Positions 1 through 11,465 of a DNA stretch of 36,608 nt are shown here, one piece after another (within the stretch, counting starts at the first letter, position 1; every line of letters begins with the position of its first letter). The stretch is from contig JAHBMJ010001183.1 of the NCBI GenBank assembly GCA_018398765.1, positions 1-36,608 of the forward strand. The letters are read 5' to 3'. The notes under the pieces are model-generated. The model was not told the origin of the DNA and searched no databases. It saw nothing but the letters and a program-made list of their open reading frames with translations. Made by a program: the position numbers and the translations under genes. The stretch comes from Chromera velia. Taxonomy: Eukaryota; Sar; Chromeraceae.

Positions 1-2169
1 TGTGGGAAGAAACTTTGGGCAGGTTGCGTTCAGAAGGAAACACAGGCACGTCAGTCTGTAGAGAGTCTGGGAGAAGGAATTAAGATGGATGAAGCGTTTG
101 TGGGCTCTCAAAGAAGGAGGACTAAGAGAGTGACTTTTCGGGAGACAGTTTCTGGTCGGTTTCTAGATAAAGAGACCGGGAGGCTGAAAGGGCGGCCCTT
201 CGAAACAGAGTTGAAGGAGCATGCCACCAAGACAAAGGAATGGAAAAAGAGGCGCGCGAAACATCCTTCCGCTCTTGACATCTCGACGAGTGGCCACAGT
301 CTAGATGAAGGGGGTGTTAGGAGATCGCCGCGTCTGGCAGAGAAGGAACGAGCGTCGCAGGAGCCTCCACCCAGGCCCTGTAGTCACAGTAGCAGCAGCA
401 GTAGCCGCCAGGTCGACCATTGTGACCCTTCTTTTGCCGATGATCCCTCTTTGACACCTGCAGACAGGATTGAGGACGAAAAAGGAGGAGAGAGTTTAAC
501 GGAGCCTAGGGAATCGCTTCAGCAAGTTCAGAAAGACAGCCTTCAGTCAGATTCAAGTGAGATAGAAAAGGCAGAAAGGCAGTCAGAGAATGAACAAATG
601 GAAGGAAAGAAACGAGAAAGATGGAAAGAAAAGGAAGAAAAAAGGAGGAAAAAGAAGGAAAAGAAAGCGAAGGCTTCGGCTGCTGGGTCCAGGGTGGAGA
701 ACGGCAGGGTCTGCAGAGACTACGGATGTAATCCAGGAGAGGGAGGGGGAACGAGATCCGGGACAGACAGCAGGGACGACGCACCTGTATCTGAGACAGA
801 AGGGCCCGGGTGCTCACACAAAAGAGAAAGGATGTGGGTAGAAGGAAAGGAGTTGGAAGAGCTTGTCCAGAGAGTACACAGGGAGATGGGGCATCTAGGA
901 GGCGCAGCTCTCAGTCGATCGCTTTCAAAGTATATCAAGAGAAGTCGGTTGAGGGAGGTATGTAGAAAGACGATAGAGGGTTACAAGGAATGTGCTCAGG
1001 TAAAAGGAGCTCCACACAGGTGGAGAGGATGGACAGCAAGATTGAGGAGAGGGAGACCGCTCGAAAGGATTGCAGTTGACCTTCACTTCATTGAAGGGAC
1101 TCCGATAGTTACCATCATCGATGAATGCACTCGGTGGTTGGTGGCGGTGCCAGTAGAGGGAGAAGACGCAGCAACGGTATGGAAGGCAGTGCGGGATCAC
1201 TGGATTACGCCTTTTGGCTACCCAGTTGGTCTAAGGTCGTGCTTTAGAACAGATAACAGAAGTCACTTCAAGGGGGTGTTTGATCTGCAGTGCAGAATAA
1301 GGGGCATCAGTTATGAGTGGACACCAATGGGTCACCCGCAGTCAATGGGGATCCTCGAGAACCGCCATTACATTCTGGACACACAGATCAGACTTCTCCG
1401 TCTTGAGAGAGACATTCCAGAAGAAAATTGGCAAGATGTACTTCCCATGGCAGTGGCTCTTGTCAACCGCATGCCAACAGCCAGAGAACCGTATTTGTCT
1501 GCGTATGAAAGGATGACGGGGGTTTGCCCAGTCCCAGCTAGCGTTGAAGAGAAGAGAAGGAGTCATGAGGAGTTCAAGGGAAGGAGGTTTAAGGAGTCAG
1601 AGATGGTTCTCTTCCGACACCCTCTCCATCACTACGGGAAAGTGGAGGAAGAAGGGAAGCCAGATGAGGTTGTGAAGGTCATTTCCCCGACTCTGTTTCG
1701 AATCAAACCCATCAGAGAGAGAGACAGGGGGTATAAGTCCTATGAGGTGGATCTTTTTGTGATGGCCATTCAACCGATGCCTGAAGAATTGCAGCAGGAG
1801 CTGAGAAAACCTGGAGGGGTGTTGGAGAATGAACCTTCAGCAGCAGAGAAAGAAAAGGAGAAAAGAAAGAGATCAGACGGAAAGAAATTTATCATATGGA
1901 AGGACGAAAAGACGAAGCAGTTGTTCTTGGGGGAAGTGAAGGAAGAGAAGAGAAGGCGAATGACTGTGCAGCATTATGGGTCATATGGGAAAGGAGCGTT
2001 GAGAGATCGGCTTTATCGTCCTGCAGTAAGGAGAAAAGGAGAGAGAGCGGTAATGTTTACAAATAATACGAAGAAGTACGGGGCAGTGGAGCCAGATCTG
2101 TTTGAGGTGGAGAGAGAAGACATCGTGATTGANTTGAAGACGCGGAGGTTGAGAAGAATGGGAGGCTAG
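1..2169 (+). pseudogene. Copia-type pol, integrase part (open at left edge)
   Basis: The frame is open from base 1 with no stop, so the element continues left of the window; the first ATG is at 85. The first ~250 codons after that ATG are Lys/Glu/Ser-rich low-complexity sequence. An integrase follows: a degenerate zinc-binding region (HREMGH near 880, then a Cys pair of which one position reads Tyr in GYKECAQ), then a catalytic core with the DDE triad visible as AVDLHF, RTDN and GILEN. The TDN motif is followed by Arg where Gly is usual. A basic C-terminal tail follows. The integrase-before-RT order is that of Ty1/copia elements. The frame ends at 2169, but the next frame continues the protein from base 2133, which is the only N in the window. 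No gag or protease is inside the window. It is probably inactive. Confidence 0.85.
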
Positions 2170-4193
2170 GTGAGAGCACGATAAGTACTCTTCTCAGAGA
2201 GTACATCGAAGAGAAGGAGTTTGCTTTGTCTACAGAGCCTGAAGACAGAATGTCAGGTTCCGGCGTCACTTCGTTTCTTGATTCCCTTATCAGTACGTCT
2301 TCCTTCTTCTGTTCAGACCAAGAGGTGGGAAGAGTCCTACTGACAGAGACTACGCATCAAAAAGTGAAGTACGAGAGCTTGACACCAGAGATGAGAAAGA
2401 AGTGCGACGAAGCGAGGAGAGCAGAACTAGCTAAGCTGATGAAGTACGACACCTACGACACGGTCAGGAAGGAGAACGTCCCCGCAGGAGCAACCGTCCT
2501 AGACATGCTGGTGGTGGATACTTTGAAGATGAAAGCAGGAGGAGAGAGAGAGTTTAAGGCAAGAGCAGTAGCAAGAGGAGACCAGGATCTAAGACAGGGT
2601 GTGGAGACCACCACGTATGGTTGCCCACCTAATTCTGTTCATTTCGTTTTGCTTGCAGCATTAGCATCCCCAAACTACAGAAAGAACTCAATCGCCTCCG
2701 TAGACTGTCAAAATGCCTATCTTCAGGCGAAGCTGAAGTTCCGAGTCCCAGTCTACGTCAGACCGCCTCCCAGTCATCCCGACAGAAAAGCAGGTTTGCT
2801 CTAGAAATTGAAGAAGGCCCTGTATGGTTTGAAGGAAGCAAGGAGAGCATTTGAAGACCATTTGTGGGAGGTTTTGAGGAAACTAGGTTGGGAGCTCAGT
2901 CCGTTGAGCGGGGTGTTTTAGAAAAAGAAGGGAGGAAAGGTTGTTGGGTTGCTGAGTCAGTACGTTGATGATTTGATTGTCGTTTCGTTGGAAGGGGACA
3001 CACAGGAGATGGTGCAAGAAATTGCAGAAGAGGTCCATTGCAAGGAACCAGAGGTGTTGGGCCGCTATGTTGGAAGTGATTATGAGGTTCTTTCAGATGG
3101 AAGAATCTGGTGCTCTCAGAAAGTATACGTTGAGAGTATTCAAGGATAACAGAGTAAGCAGGGATCTCAGCCTCTTCCAACAGGGGTGATGAGAGAAGAT
3201 GATAGGTCGGAGGTGCTAGATGCAGAGGGATACAGACGGTATAGGCAGTTGTTGGGGGAGTTATCCTATGTAGCTCACAGCACCAGACCGGATCTCGAGT
3301 TTGCATCCGCATGGCTGAGTCAATTTAATTAAAAGCCAACCGTCAGAGCATGGAGACTTCTGAACAGAGCCATCAAATACGGACAGGCGACTTCGGATCG
3401 AGGGATCATGCTGGACCCTCCCAAGTTGCATGAGAGAATGGAAGTGGTTCTGTATTGCGATACAGCAGGGGGAAGCGAATTGAATCCATACCCACAGACA
3501 GGCTGGGTACTTACCATGAATAGAAGACCAATCGCTTGGAAGAGTCGAAAACAGAAGAGATGTGCGAGGACCATCAATCGGGCAGAACTCTGTGCACTGG
3601 AGGATGCGCTTGACTACGCATTGGTGACGATGAGATTCATTCGGGAGATCTGGAAGGACTCGCATTGTACAATTCGAACGGATTCAGATGGGGTGTGCAA
3701 GATGCTCAAATCTAGAAACCTGAAGCCTCAGGAAAAGGACTTGATTGAATAAATAAGAGAGATGGGGGGGAAAGTGTGTGTAGTTCCAGCAATAGCGGCA
3801 ATGGACGGAATAGAAGAAGGGAAGATCAGAGTACAACATGTGTATGGCCATCAGAACTATGCAGACAGTTTCACAAAGCTAATGGATATGGATCTGATTG
3901 CATCACTTCTTGAGAAAGACAAACAGACACAGATAGTCTACACACCCACAGGTCTGTCAAGAGAAGAAAAAGAAAAGGAAGAAGAAGATGATGATGAATG
4001 GCCATGTGTGCAGGTGGATTCGAAGATGCCTGAGATTCAAGGCAGGAGCACGAGGAGAGAAGGACTGAGGGACAGACAATGGGTTGACTACAAAGCGATA
4101 GCAAAAGGGATCAAAGTCAAGGAAGAGGGAGAAAGCTTGATGACGGATCGATTTGGTGAAAAGGGAAGGAATGTATGGAGAAAAGGGGTGTAG
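2134..4193 (+). pseudogene. Copia-type pol, reverse transcriptase and RNase H, five in-frame stops
   Basis: This is the continuation of the element in the frame whose codons start at multiples of 3. RT motifs are visible: FKARAVARGDQ (near 2560), VDCQNAYLQA (near 2703), KKALYGLKEA (near 2811) and the catalytic YVDDLIV (near 2964). RNase H follows, with YCDTAGG (near 3456), a WKSRKQK segment, TINRAEL in place of the usual EAE-type motif, IRTDSDG, and a C-terminal YGHQNYADSFTK segment typical of copia RNase H. Stops interrupt the frame at 2802, 2919, 3147, 3330 and 3750. The first replaces a Trp usual before the KLKKALYGL motif, which fits a single G-to-A change. The protein is otherwise colinear, so this is a recently decayed copy. 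Confidence 0.88.
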
Positions 4194-4405
4194 GTGAAAA
4201 AGAGAAGGTAAATGAGAAAGCATTTTGCAGAGATGAGAGACGCAGAACTGATAACAGGAGATCAAAGGGAGAGAAGCTACCTAAGAACGGAGCAAAGGCA
4301 ATATGCTTGGTCTGTTGGGGGGCAGATCATTCCACGTCCATGTGTTGGCCTGCGTCAACGCTCCAGACGTTCGAAGGAAGCAACTTAAACGGAGATCAAA
4401 TGTAG
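4175..4405 (+). CDS. Short ORF with CCHC zinc knuckle at the 3' end of the retroelement
   Basis: This 76-codon frame overlaps the end of the RNase H frame by about 20 bases, in a different frame. It is highly basic and contains one exact C-x2-C-x4-H-x4-C zinc knuckle (cysteines at 4304-4306, 4313-4315 and 4343-4345). Such knuckles normally belong to the Gag nucleocapsid, upstream of pol. Its presence after RNase H could mean an extra 3' ORF, a remnant of a second, 5'-truncated copy, or chance. Whether it is translated is unknown. Confidence 0.4.
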   Translation: MEKRGVGEKEKVNEKAFCRDERRRTDNRRSKGEKLPKNGAKAICLVCWGADHSTSMCWPASTLQTFEGSNLNGDQM

Positions 4406-5969
4406 TTAGGAAAGCACCTCAAATCGAAGCAAGATAGCAAAAGAGAACGGAAGAGACAAGAAGGTACATGTGTGTGAATGATCGTGAATGGGAATGATGA
4501 ATGAATGTGTAAGAGTGGGTTCGCTCCGCGAAAAAAGAAAAAGGATGCGATTGATGAGGTATTAAGAGTCAGAGAGGAGGTATTAAGGGTCAGAGAGAAG
4601 AAGCGCGGCGCGCGCAGCATCATACCAGTCTAAATCGATCCGCGCATGCCATCGAGCGCCGTCGAGCGAATTGTATATATCAGCAATACATGCATGAAGC
4701 GTTGCATGTGGGAAATTGCAATATACACGTAAACATGCATACAGAAAGTGCAGAACTGAAAGAGACTGAATGCGAGTGGACAGAAAAGCAAAGAGCATGT
4801 CATGTACGGGACATACAGACAAATGTATTACATGAAATACAACAGATACAGACAGAGCAGACGTGCACGTGAGCGATCGATCGACCGATCGACCGAGAAT
4901 TAGAAATACAGATAGAGAGTGTGTATCGAGGTCCGGACTAGAGAGATCTGTGAACTCGAGACCATTCCCGGAAGACCAGACTTACGAGTATATGTATAAG
5001 CGTGGATCTCTGAGCTTAGGTGAGCTAGGGATTCATCATAATGACTCATTGCTGCTGTGCTTCCGTCCTGTAAAAAGTATACTACGTGGCTAGCCATGCG
5101 GCATAGTTTGAGTAATAAGTATAGTACGTTTTATTTTGACTGTAAAATCACTACGTAAAATCACCTTATAGCGTAAAGTGTATAACGTTCATTTCTATAT
5201 GTTTTTTAAAGCAAAACTGAATGCAAACATTATAGTGTAAACAGGTTTGTTGCTCAAATTTTAATCATTTTTCAGTCAAATTAAATATAGATTTTTACAT
5301 ATTTTCACTAGTATTTTCACGATAATTTCTTTGGTTATTATGATTTTCAAAAGTACTACTATAACCCCTTATTTCGTTACCACGTAGCCTGTATGGCAAC
5401 TGTGTGCTAACCTAGCCTAACCATCTTAAGTTGGTTACTTTTAACCATATAGTGTAGTCTAGAACTTAGGCTAGAAGTGTAGCGGTGTATCCGAGTTATG
5501 GCCTGGGGCCTTATCCATAGAGAGGTCTAGATATAGGTCCTATTAATAATAGCATACTAAATAGGATAGGCCGTAAGATAAGCGGCATTAAAAGCGCTTT
5601 TACTATAACTTGAATGGTTTAATGAATGGTAGTAACCTACATGGAATGCATGGTGCATAATACTGACACTCATATAGCTAGTGGCTTCATTAGTAGCTTT
5701 GTACCAGCAGGTCGTTTTCTAACAGTTTGTATTACAGTTTGTAGATACCTAGGTAGATACTATCACTAATAATCATACTAATCACTATAATCACTCATTA
5801 ATACTAAGTTAAAGACTCTAGTTGACACCCAAAAGTTTGCTGTATAAGCTTGAAAACCCCGTTGAAAACATAAAGAAGCGTCTGGGATATCCCTAGGGAT
5901 ATCCGCACCATGCAGACACGAGGGGCATCTCTGGGGGCATCTTCCATGGTTGACGATTTCTGTAACGGT
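4406..5969. other. Gene-free interval with AT-rich core
   Basis: No coding signal is supported here. It holds probable 3' sequence of the retroelement (no LTR pair could be recognised), a ~22-base imperfect tandem duplication near 4555-4600, a short ATCGATCGACC-type repeat near 4872-4896, and from about 5090 an AT-rich stretch running to the 3' end of the gankyrin-like gene. Repeated CTAGG/CTAACC-type words occur near 5400-5480. Confidence 0.5.
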
Positions 5970-6612
5970 TTAATTGATGTTTTCGCCCTTTTCGTTCTTC
6001 TCCTCATATTCTCGGAGGAGCACCTTCAGTTCCTCAGGGGCCTCGTTGATCGGGGTCTTTCCCTCCTGCACATTTTTCATTGATTGGCCGCATGAAAAAT
6101 GCGGGCATAGAAAACGAGACACAGAGAGGGGCAAATACCGAGGTGGCCGGGCAAAAAGAAACTCCAGAAACCGAAGAAGAAAAAGAACTTGACACATGTC
6201 CGACAAGCCATGAAATCCGCATTCCGAGGGTCTCCGCACAATTCGACAGAGCCCCCCCAATTGACATTCCGGTCCATCTGACTCATCCGTCCCAAGAGGA
6301 AGCGTAAGAGTAGGTGAACCGGCACGCGGTGCTCTGTCGGCTGCCAGTCAGGCAGTCAGTATGGCACCCCCCTTCCCGTGCCAGAGCTTCCTCTCTCTGG
6401 TAGGGGGCTATAGGATGCTCTCTTTAATTTTTTCTTTGAGACAGAATTAAGCGAAGGCAGGAAAGGAGGGCGAATGATTTATCAGGAAAAGGCAGAAGCA
6501 AAGTGGCGGTCTTGCCAATAGAGGGAGGGCAGAGAAACTGACAAATTCGCGTAGAGGGCTAAGTTCTGACGGGTTAAGGGTACGGAAGTATGGTGCATCT
6601 ACGTCCCCTTAT

Positions 6613-6648
<36 letters not shown>

Positions 6649-6674
6649 TGCGTGTGTGTGTGTGTGTGTGTGTG

Positions 6675-6728
<54 letters not shown>

Positions 6729-6943
6729 GTGTGTGATATTTCCGACTGACGGCGTTCTTCACGTTGAGGAGATGGGGGTCTCTTTTGCAGAGCATCTCGC
6801 AGATGCCGTTATGCTGGGCGTTCTGCAAACAAACGTGTGGGCACGAGTGGATGGATAAATGGATGGATGGATGGATGCGGCAACCAGGATCGAACAAGAG
6901 AGGATCTGACTTCTGCGTGCGCCGCGATACTTCATTCCTTCAA

Positions 6944-6993
<50 letters not shown>

Positions 6994-8018
6994 TGTGAGT
7001 GTGTGTGCGTGTGTGAGTGTGTGGCTTTCGTTAGTCCACGATTCAATCCGACTGTCCGTCTATCCTTTCTTTTTGCCCTGCCTCCTTCCCTTCATCCCTT
7101 ATTTCCTTCCTTCCTTGCTTTCTTCCTGTTTTTCTCTTTTTCTTGCAACTCGTGGATCTCAGGTTGCACGCATTTTTCTTCGAACGCAAAGCGGCCCCGG
7201 GATACACGACGGAATTCAAACAGAAAAGAAGAGAAAAGGTGATGGCGTGGAGCATGAAGGCGCCAATCGTTTGGAAGCTCGTGAATCGAGATTCACAAGA
7301 GAAAACAATGGCTGGCAAGGTTGGTCTCAACACAAAAAGGACTAACGGAGCAGGCAAGGAAATTAGCGAACGAGAAGAGAAAGACAGAGGGAATATCTGG
7401 AGAGAGAGGCGAGCGCAGACTTTTCAGAGACAAAGGGATAACAGAAAAGTAGGAGGAAGAGAGAAACAGAGAGAGAGAGGGGGAGGGGGGGAAAGAGAGA
7501 GAGGGAGACAGAGAGAGAAAGAGAGAAAGAGAGGGAGAGAGGGAGAGGAGAATAGAAAGAAGAGGAGGAGAAAAGTAAAAAAAAAACTAACCACCGCCAT
7601 ATGGAGAGGTGTGTCTCCTGTCAGTCGCTCCTGGGTCTGCACTCACTTACTCATTCAATCACGCCGTCATTCAGTCAGTCAGTAAGCAGAGCATAAAAAA
7701 AACCCGGATAATAGAGGAAATTGACGCATTTGGCTGAACAGAGGAGGGAGCTTCACAATTCAGGCGTCCACTATAGAGACGCAGAGACAAAATTCACGCA
7801 GCAACAAAGCACAAGACACACAACAAACAAAAAGGCACACAGAGATACTCTAGATTCCTCTCTTTCTGTCTTTTCTATTCCTCCCTTCATGCGCACAACA
7901 GGCAAAACAGTGCAACACACAGACAGGTAGGCAGACAGACACAGGCACAGACACACGGAGAGGGAGGGAGGGAGGAAAAAGAAAGATAGAGAGAGACAGA
8001 AAGAGAAGCAACAAGAGA

Positions 8019-8050
<32 letters not shown>

Positions 8051-9264
8051 TTGCGGCACAAAGAGGCAATTAGAATGGACAAAACGTGCTGGGCCCCCCC
8101 GGCTTATCATGCATCCCGTGCTTCTTCCCCTGGCCACTCCTTTCCTCCCTCTTTCCTCGACATACCCACCCTTGTGGTTGCCCCCTGTTTGATCAGCAGA
8201 GCCGCAATGTCTTGTCGCGAGGCGGCACAGGCACGGGCGAGCGCGGTGTTCTGCAGTCAGGAACAAACAGAGAATCGGCATGAGCATGAGGAGCTAGGCA
8301 GATTGGAGAGGCAGGCGGATAAGGGGACGAGCCGATGACCTGACTAGAAAACAAAAGAGAAGAAACCAGAAGAAAACACGAGAGAGAAGGGGGAAGGGCC
8401 CGAAAAGAAAGAAAAGAGGGAGGGAGGCATCAGGTTCAGGCAAGGAGAGGAGATAAGTAACGTGGCCCCTAGAGAGAGAGAGTAAAGGAACACCTCCCCC
8501 GTTTACGTTGAATCAGTGAGACTGCCCCCTTTTTCGACGTCTGCTGTGTGTGTCGGAGTCCCGAAAGGAAACCCGCAAAACAGGTGAAAGAAGAAAAACC
8601 ACGTCCGCGTGCAAAAAGAACGAACGACCCGAGGAATCAACCCCGAAGGTTCAATAGACTTCAGAGACAAAAGCGTGGAGGGAACATCAATGGAGGAGAC
8701 TGGACCTCAGACAAAAGGAAGAAGGGACCCTACCCTACCCTGCCTGACTAGTCTGTTCCCTCAAAAGGCTGCATGGCTTTATTTCTCTTATGTGACTGTG
8801 TGATCATGCCGTAAGAAAATTGCAACTCCGCAAAATTTTGTTCCTTTGGTAACTTCTGGAACAAACGTAACGTCACAACGAAAGTTGCCAAACTCTCACA
8901 GCTGTCGGAAAGTGAGTTCCATGGCTGGTCAAAAACCCCATTGCAGCAGCTCGTTTAGTGCTTTCCAAGAGTGGCAAAAATTCGTTCTGGCTCGCTTCCA
9001 TGGACCCCTTTGAGGGAGGAGTGAGCGGCACATTTCACTCACGGACGTACTTTCTCGCGCAAAGCGCGAGCACTTACTTGTCTCAATCGCTTTTGTAAAA
9101 TCAAGACAGTGAGTTTCTCACCTGTTGCCTGTCCTTCACGTCTACTTCCGCCCCCGCCTCCAACAGACTCTTGGCGACCTCCATGTGCCCTGCAGACACG
9201 GACGCGAATATCGGGAATCTTCTCCCATTAAAAGCACATGTGACAAACAGGAAGGAGCTACAGA

Positions 9265-9299
<35 letters not shown>

Positions 9300-10389
9300 C
9301 GCACGACCTCAGAGCTGTGGAGTCGTATCCGACAGAGCGAAAAGGCGACGCCCTCTCGAACCAAACTCCTCTCTCACCTTCACAGGTCTCACTTTGTTCT
9401 TTACGTCCCTCTTCCTGGCCTCAAATCCCCTCACACACCCGTACATCCGGGCTTGCAAGATCGACACGGTCATCTGGTAATGCATCCACCCACGCACGCT
9501 CCCACGTCCATGCATTAGAATGATGACACAGAGACAGAGAGAGACAAAGAGACAGAGGCTGACCTTTCCCTGCAGCCATATGGAGCGCCGTCTGCCCAGA
9601 GGAGGTCTGGGCGTCCAGGTCCACCACACCCCCTTTCTCGCCCTTCTGCTGCCTCTCCTTCGAGTGATGGAGGATGAACGCCACAGACTGGAGATGGCCC
9701 CCGGAGGCTGCAGAGTGAAGAGCGCTCCAACCCTGCATTAATTCAGACAAGCCCAAGAAATGACAAAAATTGAACACACCACGCGTGCCGAAACTTAGAT
9801 GGATCGAGGATTCAAGAACAGAGCGGGAAAGCCTGCAACAAAATGCACAACTCCGAAAAGAGGTTAAAAGAGGTGATCAAAACAAATGAGAGAGGTTCAA
9901 GTGTCGCTCTGTCATCCCGACACTCAGACTCCAAGCCTGCCCTGGAGACAGATAGACGGACAGACAGCCTGACGCACGCACTGACCTCCTCATCCACCCT
10001 GCCCACTTTCTTGAACCCCGACTGCACCAGGAACTCCATCGCCCCCACCTGGTTCTTTCCCGCAGCCCTGCATGCAGTCATTCATTCACACGAAGGGCGC
10101 GGTGGCCGGCCAAAGAAAGCAAAAGGAATGCAGAAAAAAGAGAAAAAAACACGCACAAAGGCACATGAGAGGACAGTACGGTAGCCGTCTCCGCATCGTT
10201 TTCTCGTCACACCCACAGGCTCCCCCACACGTCAAATCACTGTGTCCGTCGCACCTAAAGAGGATGGAAAAAGGCCATACGGAGGAACGCAAAGATTTTC
10301 TTCGAAAACGAAAAATAAGAGAAACCCCTACGGACAACCATCGGTCGGACATCAACAGGAAAACAGTTACGAACAACATCCTCTGCCGG

Positions 10390-10423
<34 letters not shown>

Positions 10424-10715
10424 GCTTCTGTTTTTTCTAGCTGACCAGTGGAAAGCAGTTCGGTCGTCAGGGTCGACTCCTGTGACCAGTTTGGCGTCCT
10501 TTGAGGCCATTTCTGCACACACCCGCACGTCCAAATGAATGAAATCGTCAAACAGAGAGCCGTGGAAACTCACCAAAATCTCGCGAACGAGAGAGAGAGA
10601 GAGAGACCGCGTGGCAGCGCAGGTACTTCAGGAGAAAGGAGAGGATACGGGGGGCAGGATGGAGGAAGGGAGACAACTCACCTTTCATCTTGTCCACGTT
10701 CCCTTCCGCCTGCAT
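5970..10715 (-). CDS. PSMD10: Gankyrin-like 26S proteasome assembly chaperone (PSMD10/Nas6 family), 9 exons
   Basis: Exons on the minus strand: 10715-10682, 10512-10446, 10067-9986, 9732-9564, 9189-9122, 8250-8170, 7636-7592, 6822-6751, 6065-5970. They join in phase to 237 aa (human gankyrin is 226). The protein is almost entirely ankyrin repeats: the signature TxLHxA recurs at about residues 30 (RTAFHW), 64 (SALHSAA), 109 (TALHMAA), 142 (TALARACA), 176 (TPLHMAV) and 210 (TPINEA). It ends in a charged Glu/Lys tail. Gankyrin/Nas6 binds the C-terminal part of the Rpt3 ATPase and guides assembly of the 19S regulatory particle in cytosol and nucleus. The assignment rests on length, repeat number and layout; another small ankyrin protein is possible. 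Exon 7 is only 45 nt, and without it one repeat loses its TPLH core. The ATG at 10713-10715 is the first available, but an upstream exon cannot be excluded. Introns hold several microsatellites. It is divergent from the dehydrogenase gene. Confidence 0.8.
6616..6735. repeat. (GT)n microsatellite in the last gankyrin intron
   Basis: About 120 bases of GT dinucleotides, interrupted twice by GGTGCG-type breaks. It lies in the minus-strand intron between exons 8 and 9, starting about 15 bases past the donor at 6750. Confidence 0.95.
6949..7024. repeat. Compound (TC)n(TG)n microsatellite
   Basis: A CT dinucleotide run passes directly into a TG run. It lies in the gankyrin intron between exons 7 and 8. 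Confidence 0.95.
7440..7580. repeat. GA-rich purine tract
   Basis: An almost pure purine stretch of AGAG/GGGA units on the plus strand (pyrimidine-rich in the gankyrin transcript). It lies just downstream of the 45-nt exon (7636-7592) in transcript direction. Confidence 0.85.
8020..8051. repeat. (GCCA)n tandem repeat
   Basis: About eight copies of the tetranucleotide GCCA within the gankyrin intron between exons 6 and 7. Confidence 0.9.
9266..9297. repeat. (AC)n microsatellite
   Basis: About 32 bases of AC repeat in the gankyrin intron between exons 4 and 5. Confidence 0.95.
10391..10424. repeat. (TCTG)n microsatellite
   Basis: About eight TCTG units in the gankyrin intron between exons 2 and 3, about 25 bases past the donor at 10445. 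Confidence 0.95.
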
Positions 10716-11465
10716 GCAGTTAGATGCAGAGGTTTGGAGGAGACGGGTCAAAGGAGACGGCTTGCTCATCCAACTTTGATCTCATGAACCGCGGACCAGA
10801 AAAGCAAGGAAAAGCTTGCAAGATGTTTCCACAACTTACCGCAGCCTGGCAGAAGATGGTCTGTGGAGTTGTCTGAGGAAGAAGGTCCATTCTCTTTACT
10901 CCGGTTCTCCACAGAAAGACTTCGATCCAGGAAAGTGTTCACAGGACTGTCTAAAAGGCCCGAGAGACGAAAAAACACAAATTCGTTCGAGGAACTTTCA
11001 CAGACTTCACGCACAAAAGGATTTCTACAGGTTTCTGTATGAGCAGGAAAATGATGCTTGGACAAACTATATAGTGTGATTTGATGTGGAAACCGTAAGT
11101 CCGTCTCAGGACCGTCTGTCAATTAAGGTCTGTCAAGTACAGTGCAAATCAGAGCAATTGTGGGACAGTGCAATACAGTGCATGCCAGGCGGCGCATGGC
11201 GCGGCGCGCTGGCCGGGGCTGATGGAGACGGCAAACTTGACTCGGATGTGACATATGCATGGGCAGACTCTAACAGTGTCAGAGCAGCTATGAGGAGCTA
11301 GTTGTAACCGTGACACACACTGTGATCACATGGTATTTCGTGACCACTGCAGGAAGGGAAATCGCCAATCCCCCTCCACTGTCAGCACAGACTTTTTCGC
11401 AATTTCTGCGTGTGGGCACGGCTCTCTACTTCACAAAACGAACCCCCCCGTCTCCGGCCTTCAAA
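10716..11465. promoter_or_regulatory. Bidirectional promoter region between gankyrin-like and dehydrogenase genes
   Basis: This 750-base head-to-head interval separates the minus-strand ATG at 10715 from the plus-strand ATG at 11466. It must hold both promoters and 5' UTRs. A TGCATGC lies at 11179-11185 next to a GC-rich patch of GCGC/GGCGC words (11188-11212), and a second TGCATG lies near 11257. TGCATGC-type words are known binding sites for some apicomplexan ApiAP2 factors; use here is inference. No TATA box is convincing. Confidence 0.5.

Noticed and set aside
1-5100. LTRs of the retroelement
   Set aside because: The 5' end is outside the window and no direct repeat pair could be found, so the 3' LTR cannot be delimited.
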